This document shows positions 1 through 4,683 of a stretch of DNA of 5,478 nt, one piece after another. This DNA comes from Cognatazoarcus sp050305135. GTDB taxonomy: Bacteria; Pseudomonadota; Gammaproteobacteria; Burkholderiales; Rhodocyclaceae. A program made the translations under genes and the position numbers. A model generated the notes under the pieces. It worked only from the letters and a program-made list of their open reading frames with translations. It had not been told where the DNA came from and searched no databases. The DNA lies in contig JBNLET010000023.1 in the NCBI GenBank assembly GCA_050305135.1, positions 1-5,478 of the forward strand, given 5' to 3'. How positions within the stretch are numbered: position 1 is the stretch's first letter; every line of letters begins with the position of its first letter.

Positions 1-117
1 CGAGCCCATGATGCCGAACATGTCGGTCACGTCGTTGGAGACCAGGGTCTCCACGAATGCTTCCGAGGGCGTCATCTTGGTCGGGCCGCTGGGCACGCTG
101 CGGGGGGTGTCGCTCAT
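1..117 (-). CDS. xsc: Sulfoacetaldehyde acetyltransferase, N-terminal fragment (39 codons; continues beyond the window)
   Basis: Reading leftwards from the ATG at 117-115, the frame stays open to base 1 and gives 39 residues, including MTPSEAFVETL (15-25) and TDMFGIMGS (31-39). This matches the start of the thiamine-diphosphate-binding pyrimidine domain of the acetolactate-synthase superfamily; the AF(V)-x-x-L...FGI(I/M)GS wording is what I know from Xsc. Xsc is a cytoplasmic enzyme that uses phosphate to convert sulfoacetaldehyde to acetyl phosphate and sulfite in taurine, isethionate and related sulfonate catabolism. About 550 residues, including cofactor and metal sites, lie outside the window. 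The start at 117 is preferred over the internal ATG (75-73) because AGGAG (minus strand, 133-129) stands 11 bases upstream of it. It is divergent from the IclR gene at 303. Another ThDP-dependent decarboxylase/synthase remains possible because only the N terminus is seen. Confidence 0.75.
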   Translation of the reverse strand, partial: MSDTPRSVPSGPTKMTPSEAFVETLVSNDVTDMFGIMGS

Positions 118-128
118 GATCGCTGTGT

Positions 129-133
129 CTCCT
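129..133 (-). promoter_or_regulatory. Ribosome binding site of the xsc-like gene
   Basis: AGGAG on the minus strand, 11 bases before the ATG at 117. It decides the start, since the in-frame ATG at 75 has no comparable purine tract before it. Confidence 0.6.
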
Positions 134-146
134 GTGAATGCTTATG

Positions 147-173
147 TTTCCAAAATCGGAACGTTTAGTTCCG
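147..173. promoter_or_regulatory. Candidate operator: perfect inverted repeat in the divergent xsc/iclR intergenic region
   Basis: CGGAAC (157-162), a 5-base spacer GTTTA, then GTTCCG (168-173) form a perfect 6+6 inverted repeat. A second, overlapping symmetry is TTCC (148-151), six bases, GGAA (158-161). The site lies 30-56 bases upstream of the xsc-like start, where it could cover that gene's promoter. IclR-family proteins usually bind short inverted repeats close to their own gene and target, so this is a plausible site for the neighbouring regulator. That it is bound by this protein is inference. Confidence 0.45.
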
Positions 174-226
174 TAAAATGAATCTGAAGCAACTCTAGAC
201 ACCGTCCGCCCAAGAGTCAAGAGAAA

Positions 227-254
227 TTTCCAAAAAACGGTACAATTGGTATCG
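227..254 (+). promoter_or_regulatory. Probable iclR promoter (-10) with overlapping imperfect palindrome and partial repeat of the upstream box
   Basis: TACAAT at 241-246 is a five-of-six match to the sigma70 -10 hexamer. A poor -35 (TCAAGA, 217-222) stands 18 bases before it, so a transcript would begin near 253, about 50 bases before the ATG. The -10 lies inside an imperfect palindrome, CGGTACAATTGGTATCG (238-254, 12 of 17 positions symmetric). Just before it, TTTCC plus an A tract plus CGG (227-240) echoes the same words at 147-159. Overlap with the -10 would suit self-repression, a common habit of IclR-family regulators. The weak -35 keeps confidence modest. Confidence 0.35.
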
Positions 255-290
255 AAAACAACAAATCGATATCATCTGCCCAAGCTACCG

Positions 291-295
291 AGGAG
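291..295 (+). promoter_or_regulatory. Ribosome binding site deciding the iclR start
   Basis: AGGAG is spaced 7 bases from ATG 303 and only 1 base from the in-frame ATG 297, so translation should begin at 303. Confidence 0.65.
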
Positions 296-302
296 AATGA
301 AG

Positions 303-1103
303 ATGTCCCTGGAAGTGCCCCGCATCGACGGCAACACGCCTACGCTGCGTCTGTTCGGCCTGCTGGAAGTGATCGCGCAAAAGGATCAGTTCGTTTCGCT
401 GCAAGGCTTGGTGGAAGAGACCGGCCTGCCCAAGCCGACGCTGCACCGGATGCTGCAGCAGCTGGAAAGCGCCGGCATGCTGCAGCGGGACGGCGATGGT
501 CGTCACTACAGCACCGGCTTGCGGCTGCAGCGGCTGGCCGAGACGCTGCTGCTCAACAACACCGTGCATGGCGCGCGGCATGCAGTGCTGCGCCGGCTGG
601 TGGACGAGGTCGGCGAAAGCTGCAACATCACTGCCTTGTCGGGCGCCGAAGTGCTCTACCTGGACCGGGTCGAGACGCCGGCCCCGCTGCGCTTCTACCT
701 GCACCCGGGCTCGCGTGTGCCGGCCCACTGCTCAGCCAGCGGCAAACTGTTCCTGTCTCAGATGAGCGCGAGCCAGCGCCGGCGCCTGCTCGAACACGTG
801 CCGCTTGAGAGGTACACCGGCAATACCATCATCGATCCGGAAGCGCTGGAAGCGGAGATCGAGCGGGTGCGCAACGACGGCTACGCCTTCGATGCCGAGG
901 AGTTCCTGCCCGGGCTGCTCTGCCTGGCGGTTCTGGTGCCGCGGGCCGGTGGCCGCTCGAACAATGCGGTCGCGGTCCAGGCGCCGGTCATCCGCTTGCC
1001 GAAGGACAAGCTCGTGGGCCTGTTGCCGGCACTCCGCCGCGCTGCCGAGGCACTCGAGAAGATCGAGGCCGAAGCGGCCGCCGACGGCAAGGCGAGTGCC
1101 TGA
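303..1103 (+). CDS. IclR-family transcriptional regulator
   Basis: The predicted protein has 266 residues, a normal length for the family. Residues about 13-64 form the winged helix-turn-helix: LFGLLEVIAQ is the first helix, and KPTLHRMLQQLES (44-56) is the recognition helix, as in the T-x-x-R-x-L-x-x-L pattern of IclR proteins. The C-terminal effector domain spans roughly 80-255 and shows VLYLDRVETP (117-126), PAHCSASGKLFLS (140-152, the conserved HC-x-A-x-GK region) and GYAFDAEEFLPGLLCLAV (193-210). The ATG at 303 is chosen because AGGAG (291-295) stands 7 bases before it; ATG 297 is too close to that site, and the upstream TTG at 246 lies within promoter-like sequence. The gene is divergent from the xsc-like gene, so control of sulfonate catabolism with a small organic effector is a reasonable inference. 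The effector cannot be read from sequence. No frameshift or missing motif is seen. Confidence 0.9.
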   Translation: MSLEVPRIDGNTPTLRLFGLLEVIAQKDQFVSLQGLVEETGLPKPTLHRMLQQLESAGMLQRDGDGRHYSTGLRLQRLAETLLLNNTVHGARHAVLRRLVDEVGESCNITALSGAEVLYLDRVETPAPLRFYLHPGSRVPAHCSASGKLFLSQMSASQRRRLLEHVPLERYTGNTIIDPEALEAEIERVRNDGYAFDAEEFLPGLLCLAVLVPRAGGRSNNAVAVQAPVIRLPKDKLVGLLPALRRAAEALEKIEAEAAADGKASA

Positions 1104-1124
1104 GCCGAAGGTGAGACCCCGTCA

Positions 1125-1143
1125 CGTCCGACGGCTTCGGACG
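1125..1143 (+). other. GC-rich hairpin downstream of iclR
   Basis: CGTCCGA (1125-1131) pairs perfectly with TCGGACG (1137-1143) across a 5-base loop, 21 bases after the iclR stop. No T tract follows, so it is not a classic intrinsic terminator. It may still stabilise the 3' end or mark the end of the iclR transcript. Confidence 0.35.
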
Positions 1144-1183
1144 GGTGTGCAGCCTGTCCCGCGCAGCGATCCCCGCCGGCTCG

Positions 1184-1226
1184 AAAAAAATTTGACGCGC
1201 CGCATTAGGTCCGTATAATGCGCGAC
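1184..1226 (+). promoter_or_regulatory. Sigma70 promoter of the tRNA-Val / thrS transcript
   Basis: TTGACG (1192-1197), a 16-base spacer and a perfect TATAAT (1214-1219) form a near-consensus promoter. An A/T tract (1184-1193) lies directly upstream, like a short UP element. The discriminator after the -10 is GCGCGAC, the GC-rich type associated with stringent (ppGpp/DksA) control of stable RNA genes. The transcript should start near 1226, leaving about six bases of 5' leader before the tRNA. Confidence 0.85.
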
Positions 1227-1231
1227 TTCGC

Positions 1232-1308
1232 AGGCGCGTAGCTCAGCTGGTTAGAGCACCACCTTGACATGGTGGGGGTCGTTGGTTCGAGTCCAATCGC
1301 GCCTACCA
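1232..1308 (+). tRNA. tRNA-Val, anticodon GAC
   Basis: The 77-base cloverleaf is complete. The acceptor stem pairs AGGCGCG (1232-1238) with CGCGCCT (1298-1304), with discriminator A and encoded CCA (1306-1308). The D stem is GCTC/GAGC. The anticodon stem is CCACC (1259-1263)/GGTGG (1271-1275) with loop TTGACAT, giving anticodon GAC at 1266-1268, which reads GUC and, by wobble, GUU. The variable loop is five bases. The T stem GTTGG/CCAAT encloses TTCGAGT. All invariant positions look intact. It stands immediately upstream of the thrS leader and shares its apparent promoter. Confidence 0.97.
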
Positions 1309-1325
1309 GACAGTACGGAATCATC

Positions 1326-1355
1326 ATGTTTTTTCGAACTACGACCGAGTGCTGA
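1326..1355 (+). CDS. Putative thrS leader peptide MFFRTTTEC (threonine-rich, attenuator control)
   Basis: ATG TTT TTT CGA ACT ACG ACC GAG TGC TGA encodes nine residues with three consecutive threonine codons at 1338-1346, each a different member of the ACN box. It starts 17 bases after the tRNA-Val CCA, with a weak purine site GGAA (1317-1320) before it. It stops 42 bases before the terminator stem, which itself lies just ahead of threonyl-tRNA synthetase. Leader peptides rich in the regulating amino acid control thrLABC and pheST in enterobacteria by ribosome stalling. A Thr run ahead of thrS fits that logic: low charged tRNA-Thr stalls the ribosome and favours read-through. Translation is not proven, and a 9-codon frame alone could be chance. 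The coincidence of three Thr codons, a terminator and the matching synthetase is the argument. Confidence 0.65.
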   Translation: MFFRTTTEC

Positions 1356-1369
1356 AGCCCCGTCCAGAT

Positions 1370-1412
1370 CGAGTCCACCCGTGATGTTTCCGATTTGAAA
1401 AAGTGCGGCTCG
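1370..1412 (+). promoter_or_regulatory. Candidate antiterminator pairing in the thrS leader
   Basis: CGAGTCCAC (1370-1378) can pair with GTGCGGCTCG (1403-1412), giving nine base pairs (one G-U) with C1406 bulged. The second strand contains the inner six bases (GTGCGG, 1403-1408) of the terminator's left arm, so this fold and the terminator exclude one another. The first strand begins 15 bases after the leader peptide stop codon, near the leading edge of a ribosome sitting on the stop. A ribosome stalled back on the Thr codons would leave it free. I found no clear third pairing that would sequester 1370-1378. The pairing was worked out by eye, without energies. Confidence 0.5.
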
Positions 1413-1427
1413 TCCGCACTTTTTTTT
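1398..1427 (+). terminator. Intrinsic terminator between tRNA-Val/leader peptide and thrS (probable attenuator)
   Basis: AAAAAGTGCGG (1398-1408), loop CTCGT, CCGCACTTTTT (1414-1424) forms an 11-pair stem ending in a run of eight T (1420-1427). It would terminate the tRNA-Val transcript. Because the T run ends only 19 bases before the thrS ATG, no promoter fits downstream, and thrS mRNA must come from polymerases that pass this site. That makes it a regulatory rather than a purely boundary terminator. Confidence 0.9.
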
Positions 1428-1446
1428 CGTCCGACGCGAGATAGAA

Positions 1447-3363
1447 ATGCCGCAGATCACGCTTCCCGATGGTTCCATCCGCAGCTTCGAGCAACCGGTG
1501 ACGGTGCTCGAGGTGGCTGCCTCGATCGGCGAGGGCCTCGCCAGGGCCGCGCTGGCCGGCAAGGTGAACGGGAAGCTGGTCGACACCTCGCACCCGATCG
1601 AAGCCGATGCCGAGCTGGCGATCGTGACGGCCAGGGATGCCGAAGGGCTGGAGCTGATCCGCCATTCCACCGCCCACCTGCTGGCCTACGCGGTCAAGGA
1701 GCTGTTCCCGGAGGCCCAGGTGACGATCGGCCCGGTGATCGAAAACGGCTTCTATTACGACTTCGCCTACAAGCGCCCGTTCACGCCGGAGGATCTGGCC
1801 AAGATCGAGAAGCGCATGAGCGAACTGGCCAAGCAGGACATCCCGGTCAGCCGCGAAGTCTGGCCGCGGCCCAAGGCGGTCGAGTTCTTCAAGTCGATCG
1901 GCGAGCACTACAAGGCCGAGATCATCGCTTCGATCCCGTCCGAAGAGGATGTGTCGCTGTACCGCGAAGGCGATTTCATCGACCTGTGCCGCGGCCCGCA
2001 CGTGCCCTCGACCGGCAAGCTGCGCGTCTTCAAGCTGATGAAGGTGGCCGGTGCGTACTGGCGCGGCGACTCGAACAACGAGATGCTGCAGCGGATCTAC
2101 GGCACGGCCTGGGCCAACAAGGACGACCAGAAGGCCTACCTGCACATGCTGGAGGAGGCCGAGAAGCGCGACCATCGCCGCATCGCCAAGCAGCTCGACC
2201 TGTTCCACCTGCAGGAGGAAGCGCCGGGCATGGTGTTCTGGCATCCGGCCGGCTGGACCCTGTGGCAGCAGATCGAGCAGTACATGCGCCGCGTGCTGGA
2301 CGAGGCCGGCTACCGCGAGGTCAAGACGCCGCTGGTGATGGATCGCAGCCTGTGGGAGAAATCCGGCCACTGGGAGAACTACCGCAAGGAGATGTTCACC
2401 ACCGAGTCGGAGAAGCGCGACTACGCGATCAAGCCGATGAACTGCCCGGGCCACGTGCAGATCTTCAACCACGGCCTGCGCTCGTACCGCGACCTGCCGC
2501 TGCGCCTGGCCGAGTTCGGCTCCTGCCACCGCAACGAGCCGTCCGGCGCGCTGCACGGCCTGATGCGGGTGCGCGGCTTCGTGCAGGACGACGCCCACAT
2601 CTTCTGCCGCGAGGACCAGGTCGTCTCCGAGGTGCAGGCCTTCAACGAGTTGCTGCGCAAGGTCTATCGCGACTTCGGCTTCGAGGACGTGGTGGTCAAG
2701 CTGTCGCTGCGGCCGGACCAGCGGGCCGGCTCGGACGAGGTCTGGGACAAGGCCGAGCAGGGGCTGCGCGACGCGCTGGCCGCCTCCGGCATGCATTGCG
2801 AGGAGATGCCGGGCGAGGGCGCGTTCTACGGTCCGAAGATCGAATACCAGATCAAGGACGCACTCGGCCGCTCCTGGCAATGCGGCACGATCCAGCTCGA
2901 CTTCGTGCTGCCGGAGCGGCTCGACGCCGAGTACGTGACCGACGGCAATACGCGCGCCCGGCCGGTCATGCTGCATCGCGCCATCCTGGGCTCGCTGGAG
3001 CGCTTCATCGGCATCCTGATCGAGAACTACGCCGGAGCTTTCCCGCTCTGGCTGTCGCCGGTGCAGGCGGTCGTGATGAACATCTCCGACAGTCAGGCCG
3101 AATATGCCTCGAACGTCGCAAATCGCTTGCGGAAAGCGGGATTCCGGGTCGAATCGGATTTGCGGAACGAGAAGATCACATATAAAATTCGCGAGCACAG
3201 CGTACGCAGGCTGCCGTACCAGCTTGTCGTCGGCGACAAGGAAAAGGACGCGCAGCTGGTGGCGGTACGTGCCCGGGGCGGCCAGGACCTGGGGCAGATG
3301 ACCCTGGACGAGCTGATCGAGCGTTGGCAGCGCGAAGTGGAGGCGCGTGCCGGCTCGATCTGA
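1447..3363 (+). CDS. thrS: Threonyl-tRNA synthetase
   Basis: This 638-residue class II synthetase (E. coli enzyme 642) charges tRNA-Thr in the cytoplasm and clears mischarged Ser-tRNA. The order of domains is: TGS domain about 1-62; editing domain with HSTAH (73-77) and CRGPH (181-185), which supply the editing-site His/Cys residues; then the catalytic core from about 245 to 530. The core has motif 2 around CHRNEPSGALHG (360-371) with R362, and motif 3 around HRAILGSLERF (510-520). Zinc ligands that discriminate threonine are present: C333 in MNCPGH, H384 in DDAH and H510. The anticodon-binding domain fills about 535-638. All expected residues are intact. The start at 1447 gives the usual MPxITLPDGS opening, though the site before it (GCGAGATA) is a weak Shine-Dalgarno. 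It is preceded by the Thr leader peptide and terminator and followed after 29 bases by infC. Confidence 0.98.
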   Translation: MPQITLPDGSIRSFEQPVTVLEVAASIGEGLARAALAGKVNGKLVDTSHPIEADAELAIVTARDAEGLELIRHSTAHLLAYAVKELFPEAQVTIGPVIENGFYYDFAYKRPFTPEDLAKIEKRMSELAKQDIPVSREVWPRPKAVEFFKSIGEHYKAEIIASIPSEEDVSLYREGDFIDLCRGPHVPSTGKLRVFKLMKVAGAYWRGDSNNEMLQRIYGTAWANKDDQKAYLHMLEEAEKRDHRRIAKQLDLFHLQEEAPGMVFWHPAGWTLWQQIEQYMRRVLDEAGYREVKTPLVMDRSLWEKSGHWENYRKEMFTTESEKRDYAIKPMNCPGHVQIFNHGLRSYRDLPLRLAEFGSCHRNEPSGALHGLMRVRGFVQDDAHIFCREDQVVSEVQAFNELLRKVYRDFGFEDVVVKLSLRPDQRAGSDEVWDKAEQGLRDALAASGMHCEEMPGEGAFYGPKIEYQIKDALGRSWQCGTIQLDFVLPERLDAEYVTDGNTRARPVMLHRAILGSLERFIGILIENYAGAFPLWLSPVQAVVMNISDSQAEYASNVANRLRKAGFRVESDLRNEKITYKIREHSVRRLPYQLVVGDKEKDAQLVAVRARGGQDLGQMTLDELIERWQREVEARAGSI

Positions 3364-3379
3364 TTTTTTTGGATTTCGT

Positions 3380-3395
3380 GGAGACTTGAACCATC
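3380..3395 (+). promoter_or_regulatory. infC ribosome binding site and non-canonical AUC start
   Basis: GGAG (3380-3383) stands nine bases before ATC at 3393-3395. An in-frame TGA at 3387-3389 closes the frame upstream. No ATG, GTG or TTG occurs in frame until 3501. The rare start codon allows IF3, which rejects non-standard initiation codons, to limit its own synthesis, as known for AUU in E. coli infC. Confidence 0.88.
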
Positions 3396-3911
3396 GCTCA
3401 GGAAAAAAAGCAGCGCGTTAACCGGGAGATCAACGCGCCGGAAGTTCGGCTTATTGGTGAAGATGGCGAGCAGGTAGGCATCGTTTCGATCCAGGCTGCG
3501 ATGAACGCGGCCAGTGAGGCGGGAATGGATCTCGTGGAAATCGCGCCGCTGGCGAAGCCGCCGGTGTGCCGCGTGATGGACTTCGGCAAGTTCAAGTACC
3601 AGGAGTCGAAGAAGGCCCACGAAGCCAAGCTGAAGCAGAAGCAGACGCAGCTGAAGGAAGTGAAGCTGCGTCCGGGAACCGACGAGAACGACTACCAGAT
3701 CAAGCTGCGCAACCTGGTGCGCTTCCTGAACGACGGCGATCGATGCAAGGTGACGCTGCGTTTCCGCGGCCGCGAGATGGCCCACCAGGAATTCGGTCTG
3801 CGCCAGCTCGAGCGGGTCCGCGGCGATCTGGAAGAGATCGGCCAGGTCGAGCAGATGCCCAAGATGGAAGGGCGTCAGATGGTGATGGTGATATCGCCGA
3901 AGAAGAAGTGA
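3393..3911 (+). CDS. infC: Translation initiation factor IF-3 (AUC start)
   Basis: Read from ATC 3393, the protein has 172 residues (E. coli 180). IF3 binds the 30S subunit, blocks premature joining of 50S and proofreads the start codon and initiator tRNA. The N domain (about 1-72) includes EVRLIGEDGEQVGIVS (17-32), MDLVEIAP (45-52) and KPPVCRVMDFGKFKYQ (55-70). A charged helical linker, KKAHEAKLKQKQ (73-84), follows. The C domain (about 85-172) holds KLRPGTDENDYQIKLRN (91-107), LRFRGREMAHQE (122-133) and EGRQMVMVISPKKK (159-172). A start at ATG 3501 would delete 36 residues, including the first strands of the N domain, so the AUC start is required. The gene follows thrS by 29 bases and precedes rpmI by 129. 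Autoregulation through the start codon is established in E. coli and inferred here. Confidence 0.95.
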   Translation: MAQEKKQRVNREINAPEVRLIGEDGEQVGIVSIQAAMNAASEAGMDLVEIAPLAKPPVCRVMDFGKFKYQESKKAHEAKLKQKQTQLKEVKLRPGTDENDYQIKLRNLVRFLNDGDRCKVTLRFRGREMAHQEFGLRQLERVRGDLEEIGQVEQMPKMEGRQMVMVISPKKK

Positions 3912-3917
3912 ATTTTT

Positions 3918-3941
3918 GCCCCGGCGGCATGCCGGCGGGGC
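3918..3941 (+). other. Hairpin 1 in the infC-rpmI gap
   Basis: GCCCCG (3918-3923) pairs with CGGGGC (3936-3941). Inside, CGG and CCG pair around a CATG loop across a G-G mismatch. It begins six bases after the infC stop. The T run precedes rather than follows it, so on the plus strand it is not an intrinsic terminator. It may protect the infC 3' end or belong to a regulatory leader for rpmI-rplT. Confidence 0.6.
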
Positions 3942-3948
3942 AGCGGGA

Positions 3949-3966
3949 CCGGCGGTTCGCCGCCGG
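3949..3966 (+). other. Hairpin 2 in the infC-rpmI gap (7-bp stem, UUCG loop)
   Basis: CCGGCGG (3949-3955), loop TTCG, CCGCCGG (3960-3966) is a perfect all-G/C stem, with a G-C closing pair rather than the classical C-G. It lies seven bases after hairpin 1, with no T tract following. Such a compact stable element between infC and rpmI suggests mRNA structure with a role in processing or L20 binding; this is inference. Confidence 0.6.
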
Positions 3967-3982
3967 AACAGAAGTGGAGCAG

Positions 3983-3994
3983 GGTTTCGAAACC
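3983..3994 (+). other. Palindrome GGTTTCGAAACC upstream of rpmI
   Basis: A perfect 12-base palindrome able to form a short stem with loop TCGA. Its right edge ACCG (3992-3995) can instead pair with CGGT (4004-4007), so two alternative small folds exist 30-60 bases before the rpmI start. Whether either is functional cannot be judged from one sequence. Confidence 0.35.
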
Positions 3995-4040
3995 GTCGCC
4001 ATGCGGTACCCGGCCCCATGACATAAACAGGAGCAATCAA

Positions 4041-4238
4041 ATGCCCAAGATGAAGACCAAGAGTGGAGCCGCCAAGCGGTTCAAGGTCCGCGCCAGTGGC
4101 GGGATCAAGCGTTCGCAGGCGTTCAAGCGCCACATCCTGACCAAGAAGACCACCAAGGCCAAGCGCCAGCTGCGCGGCATGAAGGAAGTGCATGCCGCCG
4201 ACGCCAAGCTGATCCGCGCCATGCTGCCTTACGCCTGA
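4041..4238 (+). CDS. rpmI: 50S ribosomal protein L35
   Basis: This small, highly basic protein has 65 residues, the standard length. It opens with MPKMKTKSGAAKRFKVRASGG and carries the internal KRSQAFKRHILTKKTTKAKRQLRG (23-46) typical of bL35; it ends LIRAMLPYA. L35 is a structural component of the large subunit. The start is supported by AGGAG (4029-4033), seven bases before the ATG. It is followed after 13 bases by rplT, consistent with translational coupling. In E. coli, L20 represses translation of rpmI and, through coupling, rplT; the structured gap upstream would be the place for such control here. Confidence 0.97.
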   Translation: MPKMKTKSGAAKRFKVRASGGIKRSQAFKRHILTKKTTKAKRQLRGMKEVHAADAKLIRAMLPYA

Positions 4239-4251
4239 TTAGGAGAACGCC

Positions 4252-4611
4252 ATGCCCCGAGTAAAACGTGGAGTCACCGCGCGCGCACGTCACAAGAAGG
4301 TGCTCGACCAGGCCAAGGGTTACCGCGGCCGCCGCAAGAACGTCTATCGCATCGCCAAACAGGCGGTGATGAAGGCCGGTCAATACCAGTATCGTGACCG
4401 CCGCCAGCGCAAGCGCCAGTTCCGTGCGCTGTGGATCGCCCGTATCAATGCCGCCTCGCGCGAGCTGGGCCTGACCTACAGCACCTTCATGAACGGCCTC
4501 AAGAAGGCCGCCATCGAGGTGGATCGCAAGGTGCTGGCCGACCTGGCCGTGTTCGACAAGCCCGCTTTTGCGGCGCTCGCCGAGCAAGCCCGGGCCAAAC
4601 TCGCTGCGTAA
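4252..4611 (+). CDS. rplT: 50S ribosomal protein L20
   Basis: The protein has 119 residues (E. coli 118). The basic N-terminal extension reads MPRVKRGVTARARHKKVL and GYRGRRKNVYRIAKQAV (23-39), followed by YQYRDRRQRKRQFRALWIARINAA (45-68) and the C-terminal globular part with GLTYSTFMNGLKKA (73-86). L20 binds 23S rRNA early in 50S assembly and, in E. coli, also represses its own operon at the mRNA level. AGGAG (4241-4245) lies six bases before the ATG. It is the last gene before the intrinsic terminator at 4626-4655. Confidence 0.97.
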   Translation: MPRVKRGVTARARHKKVLDQAKGYRGRRKNVYRIAKQAVMKAGQYQYRDRRQRKRQFRALWIARINAASRELGLTYSTFMNGLKKAAIEVDRKVLADLAVFDKPAFAALAEQARAKLAA

Positions 4612-4625
4612 GTCGCCGCAGCGCG

Positions 4626-4655
4626 AAAAAAGGAGGCCTGGCCTCCTTTTTTTTT
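4626..4655 (+). terminator. Intrinsic terminator between rplT and pheS
   Basis: AAAAAAGGAGGC (4626-4637), loop CTG, GCCTCCTTTTTT (4641-4652), with nine T in a row (4647-4655). The A tract on the left makes it look bidirectional. It starts 14 bases after the rplT stop and ends 28 bases before the pheS start. It probably lowers synthetase output relative to ribosomal proteins, or acts as an attenuator. Confidence 0.9.
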
Positions 4656-4683
4656 GATTCATTCTCAGTCGCGATTCACGATC

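Noticed and set aside
246..302. TTG start at 246, giving the IclR protein 19 extra residues
   Set aside because: No Shine-Dalgarno precedes it and it falls in the predicted promoter, while AGGAG is well placed for ATG 303.
1287..1380. TCGAGTCCA occurs in the tRNA T arm (from 1287) and again in the thrS leader (1369-1377), hinting at a tRNA remnant or tRNA mimic
   Set aside because: The similarity does not extend into stems on either side, and the leader lacks any cloverleaf; a 9-base match is weak evidence, and the leader copy is better explained by its pairing with 1403-1412.
1401..1409. AAGTGCGGC in the terminator resembles the Haemophilus DNA uptake word AAGTGCGGT
   Set aside because: One mismatch, only this inverted copy was noticed, and the genome looks betaproteobacterial; the word is explained by the terminator stem.
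1395..3185. A 596-codon plus-strand frame overlapping thrS
   Set aside because: Out-of-frame shadow of thrS, rich in Arg/Gly/Pro/Ala as expected from shifted GC-rich codons, and beginning inside the terminator region.
1339..3198. A 619-codon open frame on the minus strand across thrS
   Set aside because: It is the antisense of a complete, well-conserved thrS and arises from high GC at third codon positions; its His/Leu/Arg-rich translation shows no known domain and no ribosome binding site.
3918..3966. The two GC hairpins after infC as intrinsic terminators
   Set aside because: Neither is followed by a T tract on either strand.
4568..4657. A short plus-strand frame through the rplT end and terminator (TTG start, ending in FF) as a phenylalanine leader peptide
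   Set aside because: Its two Phe codons lie in the T run after the hairpin, so a ribosome stalled there could not influence termination, and it lacks a proper start site.
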